Counted from the first letter of the stretch, positions 1 to 6,639 are shown. The stretch is 10,061 bases of DNA from Acidobacteriota bacterium (GCA_013817065.1 JACDDJ010000111.1:1-10061), one strand, 5' to 3'. The notes: generated by a model from the letters alone, not told the origin. Numbers and translations are program-made.

Positions 1-844
1 ACGCCAGCTTCTGACCGTCAGGCGACCACACGCTAAGGAAGTTGTGGATGCGATCGGTCCCCTTGGCCGGGCGGCTGTTCCGGCCCTTGTAGATATCCGC
101 AACGATGATGTCGGGATACCCGGAAAGGTAGCTCGTGTAGGCGATGGACTGTGCGTCCGGCGACCAGGTTGGCCCCAGTTCGAGCGTCCGGGCGACCGAT
201 ATCCGCCGCTGATTCGCGCCATCGTAATCCCCGATGTAGATATTCTGGGTGTCGCGCGCGTTCGGACCACTCATGCGCTCGGCATCACGCGTTGACGTAA
301 ACGCGAGCTTGGTCTTCGCGACACCGCGCAGGTTGACCTGCTGCTTATGGATGTCGTCGGCGATCGAGTGCGCGAAGAAGCGGGGATTGGTAGACGCTCC
401 CTTGTACTCGCGCGAGAACGCCGCAACCCCGCTGTTGACGTCGAGCAGACGGACCTGGACGACGAGGTTGGCGCCTTCTGCGCGGATGGACCCGACCACG
501 AGACCGTCGGTGCCAAGCTCCTTCCACCGTGGCAGTGGCACCTGGTCCAGAGCGGCGGCCGCGGGGATCGTCTTGTACGTGTCTCTCGGAATCAGATAGA
601 ACTCCCGCTCGAAGTTGAGGTCGTCCCAGAGCACTTCACCGAGCAGCTTCGCGATCGCCTGGATCTTCGCGTCGCCGCCCGGTGCGATGAAGTCCGGCAC
701 CGCGTACTTCGGCGGCAGGTTCGGATCCCCGCCGGCGATCCGGGTGGTGACGGTGTCGGTCTGCTGCTGCGCGGGCGGGTTCTGCGCGATCAGTACCGTG
801 GCCGCAGCGGTGGTGACGAAGAGAGCAATGATTGTCTTGGTCAT
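1..844 (-). CDS. tolB: Tol-Pal system protein TolB (3' end outside window)
   Basis: Periplasmic beta-propeller protein of the Tol-Pal system, which links the inner-membrane TolQR(A) motor to Pal and the outer membrane. The reading frame stays open for 281 codons to the window edge, so the C-terminal part is missing. Residues 1-21 look like a Sec signal peptide (MTKTIIALFV, then an Ala/Thr-rich core ending near AQ). Residues about 30-170 match the TolB N-terminal domain (KLLGEVLWDDLNFEREFYLIP, GTDGLVVGSI). The propeller starts near residue 179 with LAFTSTRD, followed by WSPD blades at residue 227 (GPTWSPDAQSIAYTSY) and at the edge (SVWSPDGQKLA). The ATG shares one base with the upstream stop (TGATG) and has no Shine-Dalgarno, so translation is probably coupled to the TonB-like gene. 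Pal would be expected further left but is not visible. Confidence 0.93.
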   Translation of the reverse strand, partial: MTKTIIALFVTTAAATVLIAQNPPAQQQTDTVTTRIAGGDPNLPPKYAVPDFIAPGGDAKIQAIAKLLGEVLWDDLNFEREFYLIPRDTYKTIPAAAALDQVPLPRWKELGTDGLVVGSIRAEGANLVVQVRLLDVNSGVAAFSREYKGASTNPRFFAHSIADDIHKQQVNLRGVAKTKLAFTSTRDAERMSGPNARDTQNIYIGDYDGANQRRISVARTLELGPTWSPDAQSIAYTSYLSGYPDIIVADIYKGRNSRPAKGTDRIHNFLSVWSPDGQKLA

Positions 845-1641
845 CAGCGGGTGTAATCAAATATCAGGTAAATCGTGAGGGTGTTGCCGGTAAATTCCCG
901 TGGCAGTTGAGTCACCTGTTTCGTGACACGAAGCGCGCGTTCGGAGGAGATGTCGAGCAGTTGACCGCCGCTCTGATCCACCTCGATCCCGGTGATCGTG
1001 CCGTCGCGCATGACGACGAACTTGATCGTGTTCTGACCCTTGACTGACTGCCGGTCGCTCCAGTTTCGCTTGATCTGGCTGACGATCGATGCCAGGTACG
1101 ACTGGCAACAGAAGTTCGGGACATCGACCCGGGCCCCGCCCGTGCCGCCACCACCGGTCGTGAGACCACCGAAGGGAATCTGGGCACCACCCGTCTCAGC
1201 CCGCGCCGCTCCCGGCGCGACCTCTTTACCGGCGGTTGGTTTCTGCGTCGATGACTTCTCGGCTGGCTTCGCAATCGGCTTGGCCGGCGTCTTCGGTGCC
1301 GGCTTTGATACCGGAGTCGGAGCCACCATCTCGGGGGCCTTCTCGGCCGGCGGTGTCGCGCGCGTCGGCTTCTCGTTCGGTTCGGCGACGCGTTGCACCG
1401 CTTTTGCCGCGATCGTATTCAGCCCCCCGGCCTCGGGGCCTTCCGCCCCGCCGAGATCGATCACCATCGGCGTCGCTTTATCGGTCGCGCTGCTGGTCCA
1501 GAAGCTCGGTGCGAAAATCAGTGAGGCAACCAGCAACCCGTGTGCGACAAGCGACAGCACGAGCATCCTGAGGACCGCCCGGCTCATGCCGTCGGCGATC
1601 TGCGCCCGCTCGAGAATGATTTCGCTGACTGCTTCTCGCAT
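844..1641 (-). CDS. TonB/TolA-like energy transducer protein
   Basis: A 265-residue protein in the position TolA occupies in proteobacterial tol operons. The N-terminus is cytoplasmic (about residues 1-22). One membrane segment follows (about 23-44), containing LSLVAHG with Ser30 and His34 spaced as in the S-x3-H motif of TonB and TolA, the face known to contact the ExbB/D- or TolQ/R-type motor. Next comes a long Pro/Lys/Ala-rich periplasmic spacer (about 75-145) and a Gly-rich stretch. The C-terminal TonB/TolA-like domain (about 175-265) has SQIKRNW, IKFVVMRDGTITGIEV and a C-terminal YLIFDY strand. A vicinal Cys pair (178-179, NFCCQSYL) precedes this domain. The likely role is to transmit motor energy across the periplasm with TolQ and TolR; whether it acts as TolA or TonB cannot be decided from sequence. 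It begins 3 nt after tolR without a Shine-Dalgarno and overlaps tolB by one base. Met19 is an alternative start. Confidence 0.85.
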   Translation of the reverse strand: MREAVSEIILERAQIADGMSRAVLRMLVLSLVAHGLLVASLIFAPSFWTSSATDKATPMVIDLGGAEGPEAGGLNTIAAKAVQRVAEPNEKPTRATPPAEKAPEMVAPTPVSKPAPKTPAKPIAKPAEKSSTQKPTAGKEVAPGAARAETGGAQIPFGGLTTGGGGTGGARVDVPNFCCQSYLASIVSQIKRNWSDRQSVKGQNTIKFVVMRDGTITGIEVDQSGGQLLDISSERALRVTKQVTQLPREFTGNTLTIYLIFDYTR

Positions 1642-1644
1642 CTG

Positions 1645-2103
1645 TTAGCGGGTAGGAGGTTGCGACATGAGGCCGATCTTTTCGACGCCGGCCTCCTTCA
1701 GCCGGTCCGAAACCGTGAACAGATCCTGCGCCGTCGCTGCAGCTTCCATCCGCAGGAAGACGGACTTGTCGTCGCGCGTCAACAGCGCCTGCTTCACGCG
1801 CTCGCCGATCGCCTCGATCCCGACTTCCTCGGAGCCGAACTGCAGGCGCTGGTTTCGGCTGAACCCGGACGGAATCGTGACGTAGAGCGGCTGCGCCTGG
1901 ACCGGCGTCGACCGCCGCGACTGCGGCAGGTTCACCTGCAGCCCCTGCTGCATCAGCGGTGCCGTGACCATGAAGATGATCAGCAGGACGAGCATCACGT
2001 CGACAAGCGGCACGACGTTGATCTCCGAGAGGGAGGTCGAGACTCGCGAGCCGCGCCCGCGTCGACCACCGCCGCCCGTTCCGGTTGCGTGAACCTTCGG
2101 CAT
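1645..2103 (-). CDS. tolR: TolR/ExbD-family biopolymer transport protein
   Basis: A 152-residue ExbD/TolR-type motor subunit. A short Gly/Arg-rich cytoplasmic tail (1-24) leads into one membrane helix (about 30-51) with the family signature SEINVVPLVDVMLVLLIIF. Asp35 in this helix corresponds to the conserved proton-path aspartate of TolR and ExbD. The remaining 100 residues form the periplasmic domain (VNLPQS, DDKSVFLRMEAAATAQDLFTVSDRLKEAG, then EKIGLMSQPP at the end). Length is normal for the family. With TolQ it should form the proton-motive-force-driven stator that energises the next gene's product. The ATG shares one base with the tolQ stop (TAATG) and lacks a well-placed Shine-Dalgarno, indicating translational coupling. 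ExbD is the alternative name; the tolB two genes downstream favours TolR. Confidence 0.92.
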   Translation of the reverse strand: MPKVHATGTGGGGRRGRGSRVSTSLSEINVVPLVDVMLVLLIIFMVTAPLMQQGLQVNLPQSRRSTPVQAQPLYVTIPSGFSRNQRLQFGSEEVGIEAIGERVKQALLTRDDKSVFLRMEAAATAQDLFTVSDRLKEAGVEKIGLMSQPPTR

Positions 2104-2864
2104 TACGTGAAGTTGCGCTCCGCAATGGTGATGAACTCGAGGGAGAAGTCGTCCATCTCCCCGGAGAAGTGCTTCACGCGGTTCGTGAAGTGGTTATAGA
2201 AGTAGACGGCCGGGATGGCGGCAAACAGACCCGCGGCCGTGGCGATCAGCGCGTGTGCGATACCCGGCGCGACGACACCGAGGCTCGACGACCCGGCAAC
2301 GCCAATGCGCTGAAAGGAATCCATGATGCCCCACACGGTGCCGAACAATCCGATGAACGGTGTGATGCTCGCGGTGGTGGCGAGAAAGGGCACGTACTTT
2401 TCGAGCCGGTTCATTTCGGTGGTGGTCGCACGAAGTAAGGCGCGATCCACAGCGTCCAGGCTCTTCAGGGTAGGACGTGCCGCGCCGGCGAGCGGTTTGG
2501 TCTCACCGCCCGGCCCACGAAGCTGGGTGTTGAGTTCGCCGTAGCCCGCGAGGAACAAGCCCGTGAGCGGACTCTCGGTCAAGGTGCGGCAGACGGCCTG
2601 AACTTCGGAGAACTTGCTGGACTTGCGGAACACGTCGAGGAATGTCCTGGTCTGCCGCTCGGCGCGAGAGAACTGCCAGAACTTATAGAAGATGACCGCC
2701 CAGGAGACGGCGGAGAAGATGAAAAGAATCACCAGGACGATCTGTGCGATCGCCCCGCCCTCGCTTAAGAGTTGGAAGAAATCCGTCTGGACTTCGCCGG
2801 CCCCAGCCGGCTGCTCCGAGCCCTGCACCATCAGTGCAAGCACGGCATTATCAGGCGTGCGCAA
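2103..2864 (-). CDS. tolQ: TolQ/ExbB-family proton channel protein
   Basis: A 253-residue MotA/TolQ/ExbB-family proton channel, first gene of the tol operon. Three membrane segments are visible at about residues 39-60, 158-182 and 203-224. The segment-2 signature is LATTASITPFIGLFGTVWGI and the segment-3 signature is IAHALIATAAGLFAAIPAV; the threonines in these helices (for example Thr176 and Thr209) lie in the region that lines the proton path in TolQ and ExbB. The large cytoplasmic loop (61-157) is usual for the family. I chose a TTG start because GGAGG lies 5 nt upstream. The ATG at codon 12 (2831) has no Shine-Dalgarno but keeps every conserved feature, so the first 11 residues are uncertain. 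The gene should provide, with TolR, the motor for outer-membrane constriction and stability. Confidence 0.92.
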   Translation of the reverse strand: MRTPDNAVLALMVQGSEQPAGAGEVQTDFFQLLSEGGAIAQIVLVILFIFSAVSWAVIFYKFWQFSRAERQTRTFLDVFRKSSKFSEVQAVCRTLTESPLTGLFLAGYGELNTQLRGPGGETKPLAGAARPTLKSLDAVDRALLRATTTEMNRLEKYVPFLATTASITPFIGLFGTVWGIMDSFQRIGVAGSSSLGVVAPGIAHALIATAAGLFAAIPAVYFYNHFTNRVKHFSGEMDDFSLEFITIAERNFT

Positions 2865-2869
2865 ACAGA

Positions 2870-2874
2870 CCTCC
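2870..2874 (-). promoter_or_regulatory. Ribosome binding site deciding the TTG start of tolQ
   Basis: On the minus strand GGAGG is followed by a 5-nt spacer (TCTGT) and then TTG at 2864-2862. It is the best Shine-Dalgarno in the tol operon and the reason for preferring this TTG over the ATG eleven codons later. Confidence 0.7.
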
Positions 2875-2963
2875 GCTACGAATCGGGTTCATGCCCCGCG
2901 ACTTCCGACGCCCCGGTTACCCGATTGGCCTGCCACGCCGCTGGGACAGCGTAGTGAGAGGCC

Positions 2964-2993
2964 AGCGTAACACCCCCACCCATGTGCTGTCAA
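2964..2993 (-). promoter_or_regulatory. Sigma70-like promoter of the tol operon
   Basis: On the minus strand a perfect TTGACA (2993-2988) is followed by an 18-nt spacer and TACGCT (2969-2964), with TG one base before the -10 hexamer (extended -10). Transcription would start near 2957, giving a leader of about 93 nt before the tolQ TTG. The -35 element lies only a few bases from the proposed recN promoter on the other strand, so the two may compete or be co-regulated. Prediction by eye from consensus. Confidence 0.6.
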
Positions 2994-2998
2994 ACATC

Positions 2999-3007
2999 TG
3001 ATAAGAT
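2999..3007 (+). promoter_or_regulatory. Candidate extended -10 promoter of recN
   Basis: TGATAAGAT matches the extended -10 form TGnTAnnnT, while no good -35 hexamer is present at the usual distance. The -10 hexamer ends 15 nt before the recN ATG, so the leader would be only about 9 nt, with no Shine-Dalgarno. I see no LexA-type operator that I can recognise, although recN is damage-induced in many bacteria. Confidence 0.4.
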
Positions 3008-3022
3008 GGCACTTCTGGTCTC

Positions 3023-4681
3023 ATGCTCCGCTTCCTGCGTATCCAGCACTTGGCTGTCATCGATCGGCTCGAGCTGGAGTTCCCCCCCGGCCTGACTGTT
3101 CTCACCGGCGAAACCGGGGCCGGCAAAAGCATCCTCGTGGGAGCCGTTGGCCTGCTGGTCGGTGGCCGCGCGTCCGCAGACCTCGTCCGCACCGGCGAAG
3201 ATCAGGCGATCATCGAAGCCATTTTCGAAACCCCGGATGGCCGCGAAGTCATCGTCCGGCGGGAGATTTCCGCCTTGGGGCGAAGTCGCGCGCTGATCAA
3301 CGACACCCTGGTGACCAGCGCGGCGCTGCGTGAGGCCTGCGGCGGCCTCGTCGACCTGCACGGTCAGCACGAACACCAACTCCTCTTGGATCCCGCGGCC
3401 CATCTTGAACTGCTCGACGCGTTTGGTGAGTTCGGGGAGATGCGCGCTGAGACTGCCACGGCGTTCGCCTCGTGGCAACAAGTGAGAACCGAGCGCGATC
3501 GTCTGCTGACCGGCGAGCGTGAGAAGGCAGCTCGCGCCGATTTCATCAGGTTCCAACTTGCCGAGGTCGATCGAGTCGCGCCGCAGCCAGGTGAGGACGA
3601 TGAATTGATGGCGACGCGGCGGGTGCTCGCCAACGCCGACAGATTGCAGCGCCTCTGCGCCGAGGCCTACACCGCACTCTACGAGGGCGACGAAGCTGCT
3701 CTCCCGGCGCTCGGAGTCGTGTGGCGTAAGGTTGGCGACCTCGCCACTCTGGACGGCCGGTTCACGCCGTACGTGGAAGCACGTGAGGCCGTCAAGTCCC
3801 AGTTGGAGGATCTTGCTTTCTTCCTGCGCTCATACGCGGCCGACATCGATGCATCACCAGCGCGACTCCAGGAGATCGAAGATCGTCTTGCCGCCTTGGA
3901 GCGTCTGAAGAAGAAGCATGGGCCGGCCCTGGACGACGTCCTCTCAACGGCGGATCGGCTGCGGCGCGACCTGCACGACATCGAACACGCCGCCGAGCGG
4001 ACCGTCGAACTGGACACGGCCTTGACCGTCGCGCGCGATCGCTATCTGACTGCGGCCAGGCGACTGTCCGATGCACGCCGAAAGGCCTCGCCGGACTTTT
4101 CGAAGCGGCTCGAGAAGGCCCTCGCCGACCTCGCCATGACCCGCACGCGGTGCGAGGTGCGTCTGACGGATCCTGGTAACGAGGCGAACTGGACTGAAAG
4201 GGGCATCGAGACAGGCGAGTTCTTCATCTCACCGAACCCCGGTGAGGACCTCCGGGCGCTCGCGAGGATCGCATCGGGTGGCGAACTGTCTCGCATCATG
4301 CTTGCCCTGAAGACGCTGGCGAGCACCGATGCTCCCGGCAAGACCCTGATCTTCGACGAGGTCGACGCCGGCATCGGCGGGGCAGTTGCCGATGTCGTGG
4401 GCAGGCGACTTCAGGCACTCTCGGATCGATTCCAGGTACTGTGTATCACGCACCTGCCGCAGATCGCGGCCTATGGAAACGCGCACTTCCGCATCTCCAA
4501 GACGGTTCGCAAGGACCGGACGATGACGGACGTCGCGCGGCTCGGCGGCCCGGACCGGGAGCAGGAGGTGGCCCGGATGATTGGCGGCGCCGACATCTCC
4601 GCCACCGTCCTCGCCAGCGCGCGTGAGATGCTGGAGGCGAGAACCCTGAAGGCTGCCTCGCCGAAGCGGACCAGGCGCTAG
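3023..4681 (+). CDS. recN: DNA repair protein RecN
   Basis: SMC-like ATPase of double-strand-break repair, acting with RecA in the cytoplasm. The 552 residues equal the usual RecN length. Walker A is GETGAGKS at residues 29-36, near the N-terminus as expected (LRIQHLAVIDRLELEF precedes it). The DLHGQHEHQLLLD motif follows at about 112-124. The middle (about 150-370) is charged and helix-rich, consistent with the short coiled-coil arm. The ABC signature ASGGELSRIMLALK lies near 415, Walker B LIFDEVDAGIGG near 442 and the switch histidine in THLPQIAAYG near 476. All ATPase motifs are intact. The start is firm: an in-frame TAA lies at 3002-3004 and the ATG at 3023 is the first start after it. 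It is probably the first gene of a recN-miaB-bfn transcript and is divergent from tolQ. Confidence 0.96.
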   Translation: MLRFLRIQHLAVIDRLELEFPPGLTVLTGETGAGKSILVGAVGLLVGGRASADLVRTGEDQAIIEAIFETPDGREVIVRREISALGRSRALINDTLVTSAALREACGGLVDLHGQHEHQLLLDPAAHLELLDAFGEFGEMRAETATAFASWQQVRTERDRLLTGEREKAARADFIRFQLAEVDRVAPQPGEDDELMATRRVLANADRLQRLCAEAYTALYEGDEAALPALGVVWRKVGDLATLDGRFTPYVEAREAVKSQLEDLAFFLRSYAADIDASPARLQEIEDRLAALERLKKKHGPALDDVLSTADRLRRDLHDIEHAAERTVELDTALTVARDRYLTAARRLSDARRKASPDFSKRLEKALADLAMTRTRCEVRLTDPGNEANWTERGIETGEFFISPNPGEDLRALARIASGGELSRIMLALKTLASTDAPGKTLIFDEVDAGIGGAVADVVGRRLQALSDRFQVLCITHLPQIAAYGNAHFRISKTVRKDRTMTDVARLGGPDREQEVARMIGGADISATVLASAREMLEARTLKAASPKRTRR

Positions 4682-4691
4682 TCGACCTCGG

Positions 4692-4764
4692 GCGAAGCGG
4701 CAGGGCACCATCGCCCGCGAAGGCGGGGCGGGGCGAAAGCGAAGCTAAACCAAAAGGCGAAAGC
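4692..4764 (+). repeat. Cluster of GCGAA(A)GC mini-hairpin motifs with a 12-bp direct repeat
   Basis: In the 87-nt gap between recN and miaB, GCGAAGC occurs at 4692-4698 and 4739-4745, and GCGAAAGC at 4733-4740 and 4757-4764. The 12-mer GGCGAAAGCGAA is repeated exactly at 4732-4743 and 4756-4767, 24 nt apart. A further near-copy (GCGAAAGT, 4763-4770) runs into the miaB GTG. Each motif can fold as GC-GAA-GC or GC-GAAA-GC, a mini-hairpin known to be unusually stable as DNA; as RNA the longer form has a GNRA loop. TCGCCC (4711-4716) can also pair with GGGCGA (4731-4736). The function is unknown. Confidence 0.6.
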
Positions 4765-4768
4765 GAAA

Positions 4769-6109
4769 GTGGCGCGCAAATACCTGATCGAAACCTTCGG
4801 CTGCCAGATGAACTTCCACGACTCCGAGAGGATGGCGGGGCTCTTGGAGCAGGCCGGCTACGAGGCGACGAAGGACGAGGCCGACGCCGACGTCATCGTC
4901 ATCAACACCTGCAGTGTTCGGGAGAAGGCGGAGGACAAGCTCTTTACCCGGCTCGGCGAGATCCATCATGCCGGGCTCGAGACGGGCGAGCGCCCGATCG
5001 TCGCGGTCGCGGGATGCGTCGCGCAGCAGGAAGGCGATGCAATCCTGCAGCGCTCGAAGGCAGTCGACGTCATCATCGGTACGCAGAATCTGAAGCGACT
5101 GCCGATGCTCGTCGATGGAGCCGTCCAGCGGCGAGAGAGTGGCGGTCGTGCCTTCCCATCCCTTGACCTCGATCCCCTCGAGGACATCTCGTTCCCCCTC
5201 GGCCTCGCAAAGCGCCACGACTCATTCAAGGCGTATGTCACGATCATCGAGGGCTGCAACGAGTTCTGCGCGTTCTGCGTCGTGCCTTACACCCGTGGCA
5301 AAGAGCGGATGCGCCCGGTTGCAGAGATCGTCGCGGACGCCAGGAATGCGGTGGGCACCGGCGCCCGGGAGATCCAGCTCCTCGGCCAGATCGTCAATCA
5401 CTACCAGGCTCCGGACGATCCATCGTGTGACTTCGCGCGGTTGCTCGAACGCTTGAACGAGATCGACGGTCTCGAGCGCATTCGGTTCGCCAGCCCGCAT
5501 CCACGGCACGTCACCCCACGGATGATCGACGCCTTGCGGACCCTGCCGAAAGTCTGCAGACACCTGCACCTGCCGGTGCAGTCGGGATCGACCGATGTAT
5601 TGAGAGCAATGCGGCGCCGGCATACGCGCGAGGAATACCTCGATCTGGTCGCGAGACTTCGGGACGCTATGCCGGACATCGCGCTATCGACCGATATGAT
5701 CGTTGGCTTCCCCGGCGAGCGTCCAGAGGACTTCGAGCAGACGCTCTCGCTGACGGAAACCGTTCGTTACCACAGCATGTTCTCGTTCAAATATTCGCCG
5801 CGGCCGAACACGCTGGCCCTGAAGCGGATGCCGGACGATGTTGCGGAGGCGGAGAAGACGCGACGGATCGTGGAACTGCAGGCGCTGCAGGGAAGGATCC
5901 AGATGGAGTTGTACCTGCAGGCACTCGGACGTGTCGAGCCGGTCCTGGTGGACGCACGGAGCCGCCGGCGGGAGTGGGAACTCTCAGGCCGCACCCCTGG
6001 CAACACCATCGTTAATTTTTCCGGTGATCCATCGTGGATCGGCCGGACCGTCCCGGTGCGGATCACCGGGGCGAATCCCAATAGCCTCCGCGGGGAGGCG
6101 GTGACCTAG
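4769..6109 (+). CDS. miaB: tRNA-2-methylthio-N6-dimethylallyladenosine synthase MiaB
   Basis: Radical-SAM methylthiotransferase that adds the 2-methylthio group to i6A37 of tRNAs reading UNN codons. It is 446 residues, normal for MiaB. The N-terminal methylthiotransferase domain has the three cluster cysteines Cys12 (FGCQMN), Cys48 (NTCSVREKAEDK) and Cys83 (VAGCVAQQ). The radical-SAM CxxxCxxC is Cys163, Cys167 and Cys170 (GCNEFCAFCVVPYTRG). HLPVQSGS and STDMIVGFPGE follow, and a TRAM domain spans about 385-445. The GCQMN opening favours MiaB over RimO or MtaB. One oddity is LLGQIVNHY, where the family usually has LLGQNVN. The GTG is the only start candidate between the in-frame recN stop and conserved sequence; the Shine-Dalgarno is weak (AAAAGG, 11 nt away). 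The gene lies 87 nt after recN in the same frame, with no evident promoter, so cotranscription is likely. Confidence 0.95.
   Translation: MARKYLIETFGCQMNFHDSERMAGLLEQAGYEATKDEADADVIVINTCSVREKAEDKLFTRLGEIHHAGLETGERPIVAVAGCVAQQEGDAILQRSKAVDVIIGTQNLKRLPMLVDGAVQRRESGGRAFPSLDLDPLEDISFPLGLAKRHDSFKAYVTIIEGCNEFCAFCVVPYTRGKERMRPVAEIVADARNAVGTGAREIQLLGQIVNHYQAPDDPSCDFARLLERLNEIDGLERIRFASPHPRHVTPRMIDALRTLPKVCRHLHLPVQSGSTDVLRAMRRRHTREEYLDLVARLRDAMPDIALSTDMIVGFPGERPEDFEQTLSLTETVRYHSMFSFKYSPRPNTLALKRMPDDVAEAEKTRRIVELQALQGRIQMELYLQALGRVEPVLVDARSRRREWELSGRTPGNTIVNFSGDPSWIGRTVPVRITGANPNSLRGEAVT
6094..6098 (+). promoter_or_regulatory. Ribosome binding site of the bifunctional-nuclease gene
   Basis: GGAGG lies inside the last codons of miaB, 13 nt before the ATG at 6112. 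The spacing is somewhat long, but it is the only Shine-Dalgarno near this start and supports coupling to miaB. Confidence 0.5.
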
Positions 6110-6111
6110 CC

Positions 6112-6597
6112 ATGCAAATCGAGATGACGATCAAAGGGTTGATGGTGGATCCGATCACGAACATGCCGATCGTGATCCTGCGCGACAAAGACGGTCACAA
6201 GGTCCTGCCGATCTGGGTGGGTGTCTTTGAGGCCAACGCGATCGCGCTACAGATCGAGAACGTGACTCCGCAGCGTCCGATGACGCACGACCTGCTGAAC
6301 AACGTCATTCACGACCTGAAGGCTGACATCAAGAAGATCGTGGTGTCAGACCTCAAGGACAACACGTTCTACGCGTTGATTCATCTCTCGATTGCCGGGG
6401 AGACGATGGTCATCGATGCCAGGCCCAGCGACGCGATCGCGCTTGCGCTCCGAGCGCGGTCGCCGATCTACGTCGAGGACAGCGTGATCGACAACGCGAA
6501 GACGGTCGATCTGGCGCCGGAAAAGGGCGACAGCGAGAGATTGCAGAAATGGCTGGAAAATCTCGATCCTGACACGATGGGCAAATACAAGATGTAG
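6112..6597 (+). CDS. Bifunctional nuclease family protein (DUF151/BFN domain)
   Basis: A 161-residue cytoplasmic protein made almost entirely of a DUF151 domain. Conserved landmarks are the start MTIKGLMVDPITNMPIVIL, LPIWVGVFEANAIA at 32-45, and RPSDAIALALR at 104-114 followed by SPIYVEDSVID. A short charged tail ends in LQKWLENLDPDTMGKYKM. The family name comes from plant members with RNase and DNase activity; for bacterial members the substrate and role are not established, so nuclease activity here is an annotation by family only. It begins 2 nt after the miaB stop, pointing to one transcript with miaB and possibly a link to RNA metabolism. The start is supported by the family N-terminus and by GGAGG 13 nt upstream. 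Transcription from here may run into parA, as I see no terminator in the 61 nt that follow. Confidence 0.92.
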   Translation: MQIEMTIKGLMVDPITNMPIVILRDKDGHKVLPIWVGVFEANAIALQIENVTPQRPMTHDLLNNVIHDLKADIKKIVVSDLKDNTFYALIHLSIAGETMVIDARPSDAIALALRARSPIYVEDSVIDNAKTVDLAPEKGDSERLQKWLENLDPDTMGKYKM

Positions 6598-6604
6598 TGG
6601 GTCG

Positions 6605-6633
6605 TTGACTCTCTCCGCCGCCATACCTACAAT
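6605..6633 (+). promoter_or_regulatory. Near-consensus sigma70 promoter of parAB
   Basis: TTGACT (6605-6610), a 17-nt spacer and TACAAT (6628-6633) differ from TTGACA/TATAAT by one base each. Transcription should start near 6640, about 19 nt before the parA ATG at 6659. This argues against parA starting at the TTG (6605) or ATG (6632), both of which lie within the promoter. Confidence 0.7.
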
Positions 6634-6639
6634 GGCGGC
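6617..6639 (+). repeat. Perfect inverted repeat over the parAB -10 element
   Basis: GCCGCCAT (6617-6624), a 7-nt spacer (ACCTACA) and ATGGCGGC (6632-6639) form an exact 8-bp palindrome. It covers the end of the promoter spacer and the whole -10 hexamer and stops at the predicted start of transcription. That position suits a DNA operator for a dimeric repressor better than an RNA terminator, and no T-run follows. The binding protein is unknown; ParA or ParB autoregulation is one possibility. Confidence 0.5.

Noticed and set aside
918..933. TGTTTC followed by a perfect TTCGTG-A-CACGAA palindrome, superficially like parS
   Set aside because: Only the first six bases match the parS consensus, the palindrome has the wrong centre, and it lies inside the conserved C-terminal coding part of the TonB-like gene.
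2851..2892. 13-codon minus-strand frame (MNPIRSGGLFAHA) in the tolQ leader, overlapping the TTG start
   Set aside because: No clear Shine-Dalgarno and no recognisable leader-peptide feature; a short frame of this kind is expected by chance.
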